This document shows, in pieces, positions 31,681 to 40,813 of a stretch of DNA of 64,000 nt. Origin of the DNA: Gammaproteobacteria bacterium. Its GTDB lineage: Bacteria; Pseudomonadota; Gammaproteobacteria; HK1. Position 1 is the first letter of the stretch; the number at the start of each line of letters is the position of its first letter. A program made the position numbers and the translations under genes. The stretch covers positions 1 through 64,000 of the forward strand of contig JAJEAD010000089.1 of the NCBI GenBank assembly GCA_022824305.1, written 5' to 3'. The notes under the pieces are model-generated. The model ran no database searches and was not told where the DNA came from. It saw only the letters and a list, made by a program, of their open reading frames with translations.

Positions 31681-33594
31681 ATGCTCCAGTCCATTCGTGA
31701 CCGCGCGACGGGATGGGTCGCGTGGACGATTGTCATTCTGATCTGCATCCCCTTCGCGTTGTGGGGCGTCTACGACTACATGACGCCCAGCCAGGGAGTG
31801 GCGATTGCGACGGTGAACGGGGTGGAGGTGGACGCCCGACGCTTCACGCGGCTCTACCAGCAACAGCGCTATCGGCTGCTCACCTTGCTCGGCGACCGCG
31901 CGCCTGCCGCCATGATCGACGACGCGAGATTGCGGGAGCAGGCGCTCGAACAAGTGATCGACGACGAGCTGGTGGTGCAGGTCGGCCTGGAAGACCGCCT
32001 TCGCGTCGCTGATCGCAGGCTGGCGGAAACGATCTCCTCGTTGCCTCAGTTTCAGGGCGAGAGCGGCTTTTCCCAGGAACTGTACGATGTCTACCTGCGC
32101 AACCAGGGACTTGGTCCCCTGGGCTTCGAGTTCGAAGTGCGCAGGAACCTTCTCGTCGAAGAAGTGATCTCGGCGCTTGCTCGCGCCGTCAACGTGAGCG
32201 AGCACGAGTACCGCGAAACGCGGCGCCTCGCCACCCAGCAACGAGAGTACGCGACGCTGCGACTTCCGGCCCGCAGCTTTCGACCGGCCGAGGTCGATGA
32301 GAGCGAGGTTCGCGAGTACTTCGATTCGAATCGGCGACGCTTCTCGAGTCCCGAACAGGTCAATGTGGAGTACGTGGAGCTTTCCCGGGACGACATCGCC
32401 GGAACGGTCCTGGTCGAGGAATCGGAGCTGCGCAGTCTCTACGAGGAACGGAAGGCAGATTACACGCAGCCCGCACAGCGCGAGGCGAGGCACATTCTCG
32501 TCGAGCTCGCGGCTGACGCGGATGCGGCGAGCGAGGCGGCGGCCCATGAACGAATCGAGGAGGTCGCGCGCCGGCTGGCCGGCGGAATGTCCTTCGAGGC
32601 GGCGGCGCGGGAGTACTCCGATGACCCCGGCTCTTCGCGCAGGGGCGGCTCGCTCGGATGGTTCTCGAGCGGCGTGATGGACCCTGCCTTCGAGGACGCG
32701 GCGTTCGCGCTGGGCGAGGGCGAGCGAAGCGATGCGGTGCGCACTCCCTTCGGCCTTCACCTGATAGAAGTGACCGGTCGCCGCGAGGCCGGCGTGGCGG
32801 AGTTCGAGGAGGTGAGAGATCGCCTGCGGGAGGACTACCAGCTCGAAGTGGCAGAGCAGCGCTATTTCGAGCAGGTCGAGCAGCTTGCCAACCTGGCCTT
32901 CGAGCATCCCGATACCCTGGAGGTTGCCGCCGAAGCGCTGGACGTGCCGCTGCGCGAGACGGGTTTCCTCTCGCGCAACGCCGATGAGTCGCAGGGCCTC
33001 GCCGCGGAGCCCCGCTTCCTCGACGCCGCGTTTAGTCCCGAGGTGCTCGATGAGGGCAACAACTCCGAGTTGCTGGAGTTCGAAGGCGCGCTGGTGGCGG
33101 TCCTCCGAGTAAGGGAGCATCGCCCCGCCCGCGAGCAGGACTTCGACTCGGTCCGCGAGGAAGCGAGAACCGAGTTCGTGGCGGTGCGCAGCGCCGAACG
33201 CGCGCGCGAAGCGGGGGAGGCCATCATCGATCGGCTTCGGGGACGCGAAGCGGAGGATGCGATCGCGTCGGAGAGCGGCCTCGCGTGGTCGCCTGAAAGC
33301 AGCCTTCGCAGGGCCGAGCCGACACCATCTCCCGGCTTGTCGGGCCTGGTGTTCAGAATGCCCAAGCCCGAGGCCGACGGCGCCTCGAGCTACGACGGAC
33401 TGGCGGAGGACAACGGCGATTTCGTGGTGGTGGCGCTCCGCGCGGTGGATTCGGGAGACGGGGATGACGCGGACGAGGAATCCATGTTGCGTGAGCGCCT
33501 GGCGAGCGAACTCGGCCGGGCGGAGCTCGCGGCAACCGTTGCCAGCTTTCGTGCCGACGCCGACATCGTGGTGAACGAAGAGAACCTGCAGTAG
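31681..33594 (+). CDS. ppiD: membrane-anchored periplasmic chaperone / PPIase PpiD
   Basis: A 637-residue protein with one N-terminal membrane anchor (VAWTIVILICIPFALWGVY, residues 13-31), a SurA-like chaperone region, and a single parvulin domain around residues 260-355 (AREARHILVELA-like segment, YSDDPGSSRRGGSLGWFSSG, FGLHLIEVTGRR). It helps proteins emerging from the Sec translocon. Length matches E. coli PpiD (623). It starts directly after the tRNA-Val/tRNA-Asp pair, as in many gammaproteobacteria. Confidence 0.93.
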   Translation: MLQSIRDRATGWVAWTIVILICIPFALWGVYDYMTPSQGVAIATVNGVEVDARRFTRLYQQQRYRLLTLLGDRAPAAMIDDARLREQALEQVIDDELVVQVGLEDRLRVADRRLAETISSLPQFQGESGFSQELYDVYLRNQGLGPLGFEFEVRRNLLVEEVISALARAVNVSEHEYRETRRLATQQREYATLRLPARSFRPAEVDESEVREYFDSNRRRFSSPEQVNVEYVELSRDDIAGTVLVEESELRSLYEERKADYTQPAQREARHILVELAADADAASEAAAHERIEEVARRLAGGMSFEAAAREYSDDPGSSRRGGSLGWFSSGVMDPAFEDAAFALGEGERSDAVRTPFGLHLIEVTGRREAGVAEFEEVRDRLREDYQLEVAEQRYFEQVEQLANLAFEHPDTLEVAAEALDVPLRETGFLSRNADESQGLAAEPRFLDAAFSPEVLDEGNNSELLEFEGALVAVLRVREHRPAREQDFDSVREEARTEFVAVRSAERAREAGEAIIDRLRGREAEDAIASESGLAWSPESSLRRAEPTPSPGLSGLVFRMPKPEADGASSYDGLAEDNGDFVVVALRAVDSGDGDDADEESMLRERLASELGRAELAATVASFRADADIVVNEENLQ

Positions 33595-33634
33595 CCAGTG
33601 CGCAACGGAGGGCGCCCGAGCGCGGGAGGGACTC

Positions 33635-34234
33635 TCAGATCATCAGTCGCCCTTCGTTGCGAAAGCGCTTCCTGAGGAAGTCAATCTGATCGGCGAGGAT
33701 TCGCCGATTGGACAATACGAGATACTCGGCGCGGTTGGGAACGTAGGGCACGGCGAGAAGGCTCAAGCCCGCCTCCTCGGGGCGGCGTGCTCCCTTGGCG
33801 TGGTTGCACGGCTTGCATGCCGTCACCACGTTGCTCCAGCAGTCCTCGCCTCCGCGAGACAGCGGAAGGATGTGGTCACGAGTGAGCATGCGCTCGGAAT
33901 ACTGCTTCCCGCAATAGAGGCAGAGATGGCCGTCGCGCAGGAACAGCTCCCGATTGGACAGCGGCGGGATGAGGGAGTCCGAGGCATGCTGGCGAAGGCG
34001 TCCCTTCGTCGCGATGATCGAATTGACGGTAACCCGGGAACGACGCCCCGAAACCCGGTTCAGGCCGCCGCAAATGGTGAAAGAGTGCTCACCGGCATGC
34101 CACGCGATCATGTCGCGGGATTCGAGCACCACCGCCATGCGCCATGGAATCCATCGAACCGGTTGTCCGGTGACGTCGAGGCGCAGGATCAGGGGGCGGC
34201 GGGCTTCGCCGGCATCCGGGTTGAGGGTCGGCAT
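33635..34234 (-). CDS. HNH endonuclease family protein
   Basis: A 199-residue protein with an HNH nuclease fold. The N-terminal part has RWIPWRMAVVLESRDMIAW; the nuclease core shows CLYCGKQYSERMLTRDHILP, RGGEDCWSNVVTACKPCN and the following HAKGARRP, giving a CxxC...CxxC zinc site and the catalytic His of the DHI motif. This architecture (the McrA-like HNH protein of many proteobacterial chromosomes) is widespread, but its role is not established. ATG 34234 is preferred; the longer frame begins with TTG. It is on the same strand as fabI and mltD, downstream of fabI. Confidence 0.85.
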   Translation of the reverse strand: MPTLNPDAGEARRPLILRLDVTGQPVRWIPWRMAVVLESRDMIAWHAGEHSFTICGGLNRVSGRRSRVTVNSIIATKGRLRQHASDSLIPPLSNRELFLRDGHLCLYCGKQYSERMLTRDHILPLSRGGEDCWSNVVTACKPCNHAKGARRPEEAGLSLLAVPYVPNRAEYLVLSNRRILADQIDFLRKRFRNEGRLMI

Positions 34235-34309
34235 GGACGGTTCACGGGCGCGGATTGGCGGGCGCGGCCATTGTGCACGAACACTGTTGAAACTCAAGAA
34301 ATCGGTGTT

Positions 34310-35101
34310 TCAGTCCGGCCCGGACTCCACCATTCCCATGATGTTGTAGCCGGCGTCCACATGCAGGATCTCTCCGGTGATGCCGGAAGCGAGATCGGAG
34401 CACAGGAAGGCGGCGGCGTTGCCCACGTCATCCAGGCTCACGTTCCGCCCGAGCGGAGCATTGCGCTCGGCGTGTTCGAGGAAACGACGGAAGTCCGTGA
34501 TTCCCGCCGCCGCCAGCGTCTTTATCGGGCCGGCGGAAATAGCGTTGACGCGGACTCCCTGCCGCCCCAGCGCGCCGGCCAGATAGCGCACGTTTGCTTC
34601 CAGGCTGGCCTTCGCCAAGCCCATCACGTTGTAGTTGGGCACCACCCGGCTCGAGCCGAGGTAGGTCAGGGTCAGGAGGGCCCCCGGCCGTCCCTGCATC
34701 ATGGGGCGAGCGCACTTCGCCATTGCGGTGAAACTGTAGGCGCTCACATCGTGGGCGAGGCGGAATCCCTCACGGGTGGTAGCCTCGACAAAGTCGCCGC
34801 GAAGCTCCTCACGAGGTGCGAACGCAACCGCATGCACGCAGATGTCGAGGCCGTTCCAGGACTGGGCCAGGGACGAGAAGGCCGCTTCCAGTGACTCGTC
34901 GGAGGCGACATCGCACTCGTAGCAGAGATCACTGTCAAGCGAGGCGGCAAGGCTGCGAACCCGCGCTTCGAGACGCTGGTTCTGGAACAGGAACGCGAGC
35001 TCCGCCCCTTCCCGATGCATTGCCCGGGCTATTCCCCAGGCGATGGAGCGCTGGCTCGCCACTCCGCTGACCAGTGCCCGCTTGCCGGCGAGAAAACCCA
35101 T
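34310..35101 (-). CDS. fabI: enoyl-[acyl-carrier-protein] reductase (NADH)
   Basis: A 263-residue short-chain dehydrogenase catalysing the last step of fatty-acid elongation. It opens [20 protein letters not shown], with the NAD-site segment [24 protein letters not shown], the catalytic Tyr-x6-Lys pair in [20 protein letters not shown], and [16 protein letters not shown]. These are FabI signatures, so the organism carries a triclosan-type target enzyme. Twenty nt downstream of mltD on the same strand. ppiD-fabI proximity is also found in Pseudomonas. Confidence 0.96.
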   Translation of the reverse strand: MGFLAGKRALVSGVASQRSIAWGIARAMHREGAELAFLFQNQRLEARVRSLAASLDSDLCYECDVASDESLEAAFSSLAQSWNGLDICVHAVAFAPREELRGDFVEATTREGFRLAHDVSAYSFTAMAKCARPMMQGRPGALLTLTYLGSSRVVPNYNVMGLAKASLEANVRYLAGALGRQGVRVNAISAGPIKTLAAAGITDFRRFLEHAERNAPLGRNVSLDDVGNAAAFLCSDLASGITGEILHVDAGYNIMGMVESGPD

Positions 35102-35120
35102 TTGCGGGCCGTGGCTCCGG

Positions 35121-37436
35121 TTACAGGGAATTGGTGGCCGGGGCGTCGCCCGTATCGGGAGCGGGCGGCGCCACCTGCAGAGTCTGTCCGGGTTGAAGGA
35201 CGCCGTTTATCGACAGCTCGTTCCATGACGCGAGCTGCTCGGTCGATATCGAATGCCGGCGCGCGATCAGCCAGAGGCTGTCGCCGCTGCGCACCACATA
35301 GCGGTGCTCGTCATCCGCCTCTCCGCCGGACAGGTTGGATGCTGGAGCTGCGGAGGGATCGCGAAGCAGGAGAGTCTGGCCGGGCATGAGCCACTCGGCG
35401 GGCTCGAGTCCGTTCCACGCCCTCAGGTCGTCGACCGAGACCCCGATCCGACGCGCGATCAGCCAGAGGTTGTCTCCGTTTCGAACGAGATAGCTCTGGT
35501 AGGTGCCGCCGGGGGCGGCGCTGGAAGCGGAGGGAGCAGCCGGTCCGTCGAGCTTGAGAATCTGGCCGGGCATCAGCCGGTCGTCGAGATCGGGACCGTT
35601 CCAGGCCCTGAGATCTTCGACGCTGACTCCGCGACGACGTGCGATGACCCAGAGACTGTCTCCGTCGCGAACGACATATCGGTTCCGGCTGCCCTGGCTG
35701 CGGGAGGCGGTGGAGGGCGCGGGCGGAGTGCGCTCGGCGCTGCTGCTGAGAGCGAGGATCTGACCGGGCATCAGCCACTCGTCCGGCGACAGCGCATTCC
35801 ATGTCCTGAGGTCGACGATGGACACCCCATGCCGGCGTGCGATCAGCCAGAGGTTGTCGCCGTTGCGAACGACGTAACGCTCCGTCTCCTCGTCGCGGGT
35901 CGCGATGGACATGGGCTCGCTCGTGGACGCGCGCAAGTGGAGCATCTGTCCCGGCATGAGCCAGGCTTCCGGGTCCAGCCGGTTCCAGGCGACCAGGTTT
36001 GCAATCGGAATTCCGTAACGGCGCGCGATCAGCCACAGGTTCTCACCCTTCCGCACGCGATGGCGGCTCGCCGACTCGTGCCCCGGTATCTCGACCTCCG
36101 TCGACGCGAGCCTTCTGCTCGTCTCGGAGCCGGACGGAGGGGAGCCCGGCTCGGCGGGTTTGCCCGGGATGAGCAGGCGCTCGCCTACCCTGATGAGACT
36201 GCCCTTCAACCGGTTCTGGTGGGCAAGAGCAGCCACGCTCGTGCCGTAGCGTACGGCGATCTCGCTCAGGGTGTCCCCGGCTACGACGACATGATGACCC
36301 CAGTCGGATGAGTGTTCCGGTGAGAGAAGCGCAACCCTTCTGGCAAAGGCCTCCGCGCTGGGGGCCGGAACGAGAAGCCGCTGGGGGCCCTTGGGCTCGG
36401 TCGCCCATCGACGGTATCCGGCATTGAGCCGGTAGAGGCGGTCGAGACTGATGTTCGCGAGCTCCGCCGCGCGCGCAAGGTCGATCTGTCCGTCCACCTC
36501 GACGACGCGGAAGGTCACCTCGTCCGGGACGCGCCGGAGCGTCATGCCGTAGTGGTCGGGTTGCGCGACGATGTCGCATACCGCAAGCCAGCGTGGCACA
36601 TAGGTCCGCGTCTCCGCCGGTACCTTGAGCGACCAGAAGTCGATCGGCTTGCCGCGCTTTCGGTTGCGTGCGATCGCCCGCCTCAGGTTGCCTTCTCCCC
36701 AGTTGTACGCGGCGACCGCGAGCAGCCAGTCCCCGCCGAAGTCGCGATGGAGCTTTTCCAGGTACTCGAATGCAGCCGAAGTGGATGCCACCAGGTCTCG
36801 CCGGCCGTCGTACCACCAGTTGATCCGAAGACCGTACAGACGCGCGGTGGAGGGAATGAACTGCCACAGTCCCGATGCCCGTGCCGGGGAGTAGGCAAAG
36901 GGCTGAAACGCGCTCTCGATCACCGGCAGCAGGGCGAGCTCGACCGGAATGCCGCGCCGCTCCGCTTCGTGGACGATGTAGGGAAGATAGTCCCGGGAAC
37001 GTTCCGCGACACGGTCAAAGTAGTCCGGATTCCGCCGGAACCAGTCGGCCTGGTGCTGAACGCGGGCCAGGGGAGGTCTCGGAATGGTGAACTGGCGTCT
37101 CATCCGCTCCCAGATGTCGGGCTGGGGACGGGCAAGCGCAGGGGACGCGCTCGCTACCGCTTCCGGCTCACGCGCGTCGCGGGCTTCCCCCTCTTCCGGC
37201 GGGCGGATCGCCGGGAGTGGCTGCGGAGGCGGTCCCGGCTCGAGGCGCACCGCTTCCTGAGCGGCTGTGAACGCGGAGCGCCCCCCTTCTTCGGGCAAAG
37301 CGTGCAGATGAGTGCCCACGAGGCCGGCCGGAACGCAGGCCGGGAGCAACGCGAGCGCCCCGATGACCAGGGGCAGCGTCACGGCGGCCCGCGGCCGTCG
37401 CCTCTGGCGATGCGAGATGCGTCCTACAGGTTTCAA
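35121..37436 (-). CDS. mltD: membrane-bound lytic transglycosylase D with six LysM repeats
   Basis: A 771-residue lipoprotein. Signal peptide and lipobox end at LPACVP (Cys34 lipidated). The transglycosylase domain spans about 140-300, with catalytic Glu174 in [30 protein letters not shown] and [11 protein letters not shown]. Six LysM modules follow; five of them share the pattern Y/HxVRxGDxLWLIARRxGVS...WLMPGQxL. E. coli MltD has two LysM domains (452 residues), so this protein has unusually many. It cleaves peptidoglycan glycan strands to anhydromuropeptides at the outer membrane. A possible extended -10 (TAGCAT on minus, 37476-37481) lies 40 nt upstream. Confidence 0.93.
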   Translation of the reverse strand: MKPVGRISHRQRRRPRAAVTLPLVIGALALLPACVPAGLVGTHLHALPEEGGRSAFTAAQEAVRLEPGPPPQPLPAIRPPEEGEARDAREPEAVASASPALARPQPDIWERMRRQFTIPRPPLARVQHQADWFRRNPDYFDRVAERSRDYLPYIVHEAERRGIPVELALLPVIESAFQPFAYSPARASGLWQFIPSTARLYGLRINWWYDGRRDLVASTSAAFEYLEKLHRDFGGDWLLAVAAYNWGEGNLRRAIARNRKRGKPIDFWSLKVPAETRTYVPRWLAVCDIVAQPDHYGMTLRRVPDEVTFRVVEVDGQIDLARAAELANISLDRLYRLNAGYRRWATEPKGPQRLLVPAPSAEAFARRVALLSPEHSSDWGHHVVVAGDTLSEIAVRYGTSVAALAHQNRLKGSLIRVGERLLIPGKPAEPGSPPSGSETSRRLASTEVEIPGHESASRHRVRKGENLWLIARRYGIPIANLVAWNRLDPEAWLMPGQMLHLRASTSEPMSIATRDEETERYVVRNGDNLWLIARRHGVSIVDLRTWNALSPDEWLMPGQILALSSSAERTPPAPSTASRSQGSRNRYVVRDGDSLWVIARRRGVSVEDLRAWNGPDLDDRLMPGQILKLDGPAAPSASSAAPGGTYQSYLVRNGDNLWLIARRIGVSVDDLRAWNGLEPAEWLMPGQTLLLRDPSAAPASNLSGGEADDEHRYVVRSGDSLWLIARRHSISTEQLASWNELSINGVLQPGQTLQVAPPAPDTGDAPATNSL

Positions 37437-37818
37437 TCAGGTGTTTCCATACACCGCCCGCCGCGGCGCGCGCGCATGCTAGCACCTTTGCACAGTGAAA
37501 TTGACCGGTGCACGCGAAGCAGACAAGACCACGACGAAGTCCAAGCGATTGATTTGCAATCGATCATGATCACCGTGCGAGGGTACCGGGTAGGGAACGA
37601 ATCCGGGTCAGGGAAGCGGGCGACAGGTCGGCGGCATTCGTCGGTCCTTCCATCCGTCATCTCGCCCGGGCGGCGGGGCGCGCCGAAGTCTTCCCATCCG
37701 TCCTGGGTCGGGTCGCTCGCCGGGGCAGCTTCGGGTGGATTCTCGCATCCCGGCGCTTGCTACCGAAAGGGGGGGCGGGAATACTGGTTCGGGTTCGGCA
37801 GGGGAGGCCAGCATCGAC
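37437..37818. other. divergent intergenic region, no gene
   Basis: A 382-nt gap between mltD and a methyltransferase gene, where gloB usually sits in Pseudomonas-like genomes. No glyoxalase II sequence is seen. It holds an AT-richer stretch (about 37480-37590) with the inverted repeat CGATTG-ATTTG-CAATCG at 37546-37562 and a GATCATGATC palindrome just after, which may be operator sites for one of the divergent genes. Confidence 0.5.
37546..37562. repeat. inverted repeat in mltD/methyltransferase intergenic region
   Basis: CGATTG, a 5-nt spacer ATTTG, then CAATCG: a perfect 6-bp dyad. The following bases contain GATCATGATC. Candidate protein-binding site; no regulator is known. Confidence 0.4.
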
Positions 37819-38619
37819 ATGAGCACGTTCGCCGGAAGGAGCGTCTCCGAGCCAGGGCGCCGTGCGTTGCGACGAGACTTCCACGAATGGCTGACCCGGC
37901 GCCCGGGCAGCCTGATCCTCGATGCGGAGCGCGCTCACCTCGACCGCATGCTGCCCGACCTGTTCGGCTATCACCTGGTGCAGGTCGGACGACTCGCAGA
38001 TGCCAATCTGCTCGCCAGGAGCCGGATCCTCGGACAGACCGTGATCGAAGTGGACGCCGATCCGGGCCCGTTCCGCCATCCGGTCGTCCAGGGGCGGGCC
38101 TCCGCGCTTCCGCTCGAGTCCGATGGCGTCGATGTCGTCGTCATGCCCCACGTGCTCGAGTTCGAATCCGAGCCGCACGAGGCGGTCCGCGAGGCTTCCC
38201 GAGTGCTGGTGCCGGAAGGGCATCTCGTCATTACCGGTTTCAATCCCTGGAGCCTGTTCGGCGTATGGCGTGCCGCTCTGCATTCCCGAGGGTCCGCGCC
38301 CTGGTGCGGGCAGCTCATATCACCGAGCCGACTCAAGGACTGGTTCGCGTTGCTCGGGTTCGACCTGCTGGAGATGGGTTCGCACTTCCGCCGGCCGCCG
38401 CTGCGCAGTCAGCGCCTGCTCAACCGATTCCGGTTTCTGGAGCACGACGCGATGCCGTTGTCGTCCGTGGTCGGTGCAGCCTACGTGGCCCTGGCGCGAA
38501 AGCGCGTCACCACTCTGACCCGGGTGCGCCCGCGCTGGCGGCCCGGGCGCCGGCTGGCGGTGGTCGGCCTCGCCGGTCCGAGCGCGAGCAACGTAGCGCG
38601 GCGCCGATTCGGTGCCTGA
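37819..38619 (+). CDS. class I SAM-dependent methyltransferase
   Basis: A 266-residue methyltransferase of the type found beside rnhA-dnaQ in gammaproteobacteria. After an N-terminal helix ([10 protein letters not shown]) it shows the degenerate SAM-binding region, [20 protein letters not shown] and the next strand [19 protein letters not shown], and [20 protein letters not shown]. Substrate unknown. ATG 37819 (MSTFAG) is used. It overlaps rnhA by 8 nt, indicating a coupled operon with rnhA and dnaQ. Confidence 0.85.
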   Translation: MSTFAGRSVSEPGRRALRRDFHEWLTRRPGSLILDAERAHLDRMLPDLFGYHLVQVGRLADANLLARSRILGQTVIEVDADPGPFRHPVVQGRASALPLESDGVDVVVMPHVLEFESEPHEAVREASRVLVPEGHLVITGFNPWSLFGVWRAALHSRGSAPWCGQLISPSRLKDWFALLGFDLLEMGSHFRRPPLRSQRLLNRFRFLEHDAMPLSSVVGAAYVALARKRVTTLTRVRPRWRPGRRLAVVGLAGPSASNVARRRFGA

Positions 38620-39076
38620 GACTGTCGAGATGTTCACCGACGGCGCCTGTCGGGGAAATCCCGGTCCCGGCGGCTGGGGGGTGGTGCTCGCTTACCGTGG
38701 GCGCGAGAAGCTGCTCTCAGGGGGTGAGGAGACAACGACCAACAACCGCATGGAACTCATGGCGGCAATACAGGGGTTGGAAGCACTGACCCGCGCATGC
38801 CGGGTAAGGGTGACCACGGACTCACAGTACGTCATGAACGGCGTGACCCGCTGGATGGACATGTGGAAGCGCCGTGGCTGGAAGACTGCCGCCCGACAGC
38901 CGGTCAAGAACTCGGACCTGTGGCGCCGCCTGGACCGGATTGCCTCGCGTCACGACGTGGAGTGGGTCTGGACGAGGGGTCATTCCGGCAATCCGGGCAA
39001 CGAGCGCGCGGACGCTCTCGCCCGGTCCGCCATCGATCGGGTTCCGCCGAAGGACCGAGACCATTGCGGCAGGTAG
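38612..39076 (+). CDS. rnhA: ribonuclease HI
   Basis: A 154-residue enzyme removing RNA from RNA-DNA hybrids. The catalytic set Asp10, Glu48, Asp70, His124 and Asp134 all fall at exactly the E. coli positions ([48 protein letters not shown]). The start is GTG 38612, inside the end of the methyltransferase gene. Its stop is just beyond the dnaQ start, so the two genes overlap. Confidence 0.97.
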   Translation: MPETVEMFTDGACRGNPGPGGWGVVLAYRGREKLLSGGEETTTNNRMELMAAIQGLEALTRACRVRVTTDSQYVMNGVTRWMDMWKRRGWKTAARQPVKNSDLWRRLDRIASRHDVEWVWTRGHSGNPGNERADALARSAIDRVPPKDRDHCGR

Positions 39077-39801
39077 TGCTCGACACCGAGTCGACCGGAC
39101 TGGACCCCGGCGAGGGGCATCGGGTAATCGAGATCGGAGCGGTGGAGCTGATCGACCGGCGCATGAGCGGCCGGCACTTTCATCATCTCCTGCAACCCGA
39201 CCGGGCAATCGATGCGGGCGCATTCGAGGTGCACGGCATCACCGAAGCGAAGCTCGAAGACAAGCCCCGATTCGCGGAGATCGCGGACGAGCTCCTCCAC
39301 TTCATCGAGGGAGCCGAGCTCGTGATTCACAACGCGGAATTCGACATCGCCTTTCTCGATCATGAGCTCAGCCTGCTCGGCGATGCGCTTGCTCACCGCC
39401 GCATCGCCGACGCCTGCTCCGTGCTCGACACCCTCGCCCTTGCGAGGAAGTTGCATCCGGGGCAGCGAAACAACCTCGATGCGCTCTGCAAGCGCTATCG
39501 CGTCGACAACTCGAGACGCAACCTCCACAGTGCGTTGCTGGACGCGGAGCTGCTGGCCGAAGTCTACCTCGCGATGACGGGCGGCCAGGTGGCGCTGGCC
39601 CTCGGTGCCGCGGCATCGCCGGGGCCGACGCGGGGCGAGTCGAGCGCGGGCCGAAGCCGGGCTCCTCTGCGCGTCATTCGGGCCTCCGCAGCGGAGCGCG
39701 AAGCACACCGCCGCCGGCTGCTCGCAATCGATGACGAGAGCGGCGGGACCTGCCTGTGGCGGCGCCTGGAGACCCCGGACTCCGGGTCGGAGGCTCCCTG
39801 A
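39064..39801 (+). CDS. dnaQ: DNA polymerase III epsilon subunit (3'-5' exonuclease)
   Basis: A 245-residue proofreading subunit. Exo [21 protein letters not shown], Exo [18 protein letters not shown] and Exo III with His and Asp ([18 protein letters not shown]) are intact; the C-terminal tail binding the polymerase core is longer and Arg-rich. The first in-frame start is TTG 39064-39066, 13 nt inside rnhA, with GAAGGA upstream; this gives [11 protein letters not shown], matching family N-termini. An in-frame GTG four codons later is an alternative. Confidence 0.95.
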   Translation: MRQVVLDTESTGLDPGEGHRVIEIGAVELIDRRMSGRHFHHLLQPDRAIDAGAFEVHGITEAKLEDKPRFAEIADELLHFIEGAELVIHNAEFDIAFLDHELSLLGDALAHRRIADACSVLDTLALARKLHPGQRNNLDALCKRYRVDNSRRNLHSALLDAELLAEVYLAMTGGQVALALGAAASPGPTRGESSAGRSRAPLRVIRASAAEREAHRRRLLAIDDESGGTCLWRRLETPDSGSEAP

Positions 39802-40102
39802 AGCCGAAAGGCGGCGGGGCCGCGCCTCCGATTCCCCTCGAGAGGACTGGTCGCAAGGTGCGCGCGGGGCCAGGCCGGCGCCCTCCCTCGCCGCTGGCGA
39901 GGAACGCAGGGCAGCACAGCGCACGCCGCCCTTCGGGTCATCCGTTCAGGGGGCATGAACGAGCCCGGCGGGCAGGGCGATTCTGCGCGTAGCGCGCCGG
40001 AAACGGCGGGGCCTCCGGTTGTCTCCGCCCGCGGTGAGGGGGTAACATGGCTCGCCCGCGGCGAGCCGCATTCGAGGCTCGAAATATGGGAGGTTGGGAG
40101 CC
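39802..40102. other. intergenic, nothing recognised
   Basis: A 301-nt gap after dnaQ. No homologous protein, RNA or terminator is recognised. The promoter of the small peptide/PuuD-like pair presumably lies near its end. Confidence 0.45.
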
Positions 40103-40180
40103 ATGAATCCATTGGACAGCATTACCGGAACCATCGTCACCGGAGTCGTACTGGCTCTGATCCTTGCCGCCATCTTCTGA
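40103..40180 (+). CDS. 25-residue membrane peptide upstream of the PuuD-like gene
   Basis: ATG 40103 to TGA 40180 encodes MNPLDSITG followed by one hydrophobic helix TIVTGVVLALILAAIF. GGGAG lies 8 nt upstream, a good ribosome site. It is 54 nt ahead of the PuuD-like membrane protein on the same strand. Single-helix peptides of this size often act as accessory subunits of membrane complexes. No family is recognised. It is too short for routine annotation, so it may have been overlooked in relatives. Confidence 0.55.
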   Translation: MNPLDSITGTIVTGVVLALILAAIF

Positions 40181-40234
40181 TGGCGAGATGCATGCTGACA
40201 ACGTACTGGGGTTGACCTGGATAGGGGAGATTTC

Positions 40235-40738
40235 ATGGATTTCGTACTCGCTCTGGAACGCTGGATTCACTTTCTGTCCGGCATAACGTGGATTGGGCTG
40301 CTCTACTACTTCAACTTCGTGCAGGTTCCGGCCATGGCCGAGGCCGCCGCCGACAAGGACGGGCCCGGACCGGCCGCAATCGGCAAGTATGTCGCCCCCC
40401 GCGCGCTCCTGTGGTTCCGATGGGCGGCGGTGGTGACCTGGCTGTCCGGCGCCGCGTACCTCGTCAGCGCGCCCCATCTGGACTTTGTCGATGCGGTGAT
40501 GCTTCGGGGCGCCAGCCAGACGATCGGCGTTGGCGGGTGGCTCGGCACCATCATGCTCTTCAACGTCTGGGTGCTGATCTGGCCGAATCAGAAGAAGGTG
40601 CTCGGCATGGTGCAGGCCTCCGATGAGGAAAAGGCCAAGGCACGGCGTGTCGCCACTCTCGCATCGCGGACCAACACGGCATTGTCGATTCCGATGTTGC
40701 TGTTCATGGGAATGGCGTCGCACTCCCATCTCTTCTAG
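40235..40738 (+). CDS. urate hydroxylase PuuD-like membrane protein
   Basis: A 167-residue integral membrane protein with about four helices, opening FVLALERWIHFLSGITWIGL. This resembles the membrane domain of PuuD-type urate hydroxylases, but the C-terminal cytochrome c part found in full PuuD is missing, so it is a domain-only member. Conserved His and Trp residues of HFLSGITWIGLLYYFNF suggest heme binding. It is closed by a strong terminator. Urate oxidation is not established for such short forms; electron transfer or another role is possible. Confidence 0.72.
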   Translation: MDFVLALERWIHFLSGITWIGLLYYFNFVQVPAMAEAAADKDGPGPAAIGKYVAPRALLWFRWAAVVTWLSGAAYLVSAPHLDFVDAVMLRGASQTIGVGGWLGTIMLFNVWVLIWPNQKKVLGMVQASDEEKAKARRVATLASRTNTALSIPMLLFMGMASHSHLF

Positions 40739-40761
40739 ACAGTCCTGGAGCGATCTCGTGG

Positions 40762-40785
40762 AAACCCGGCCCCGGCCGGGTTTTT
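40762..40785 (+). terminator. Rho-independent terminator after PuuD-like gene
   Basis: AAACCCGGCC and GGCCGGGTTT form a 10-bp stem with a 2-nt loop, followed by further T residues. It ends the PuuD-like transcript 24 nt after the stop codon and 29 nt before argD. Confidence 0.85.
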
Positions 40786-40813
40786 CATTTGGCCGGACCC
40801 ACTGGGGGTGAAC

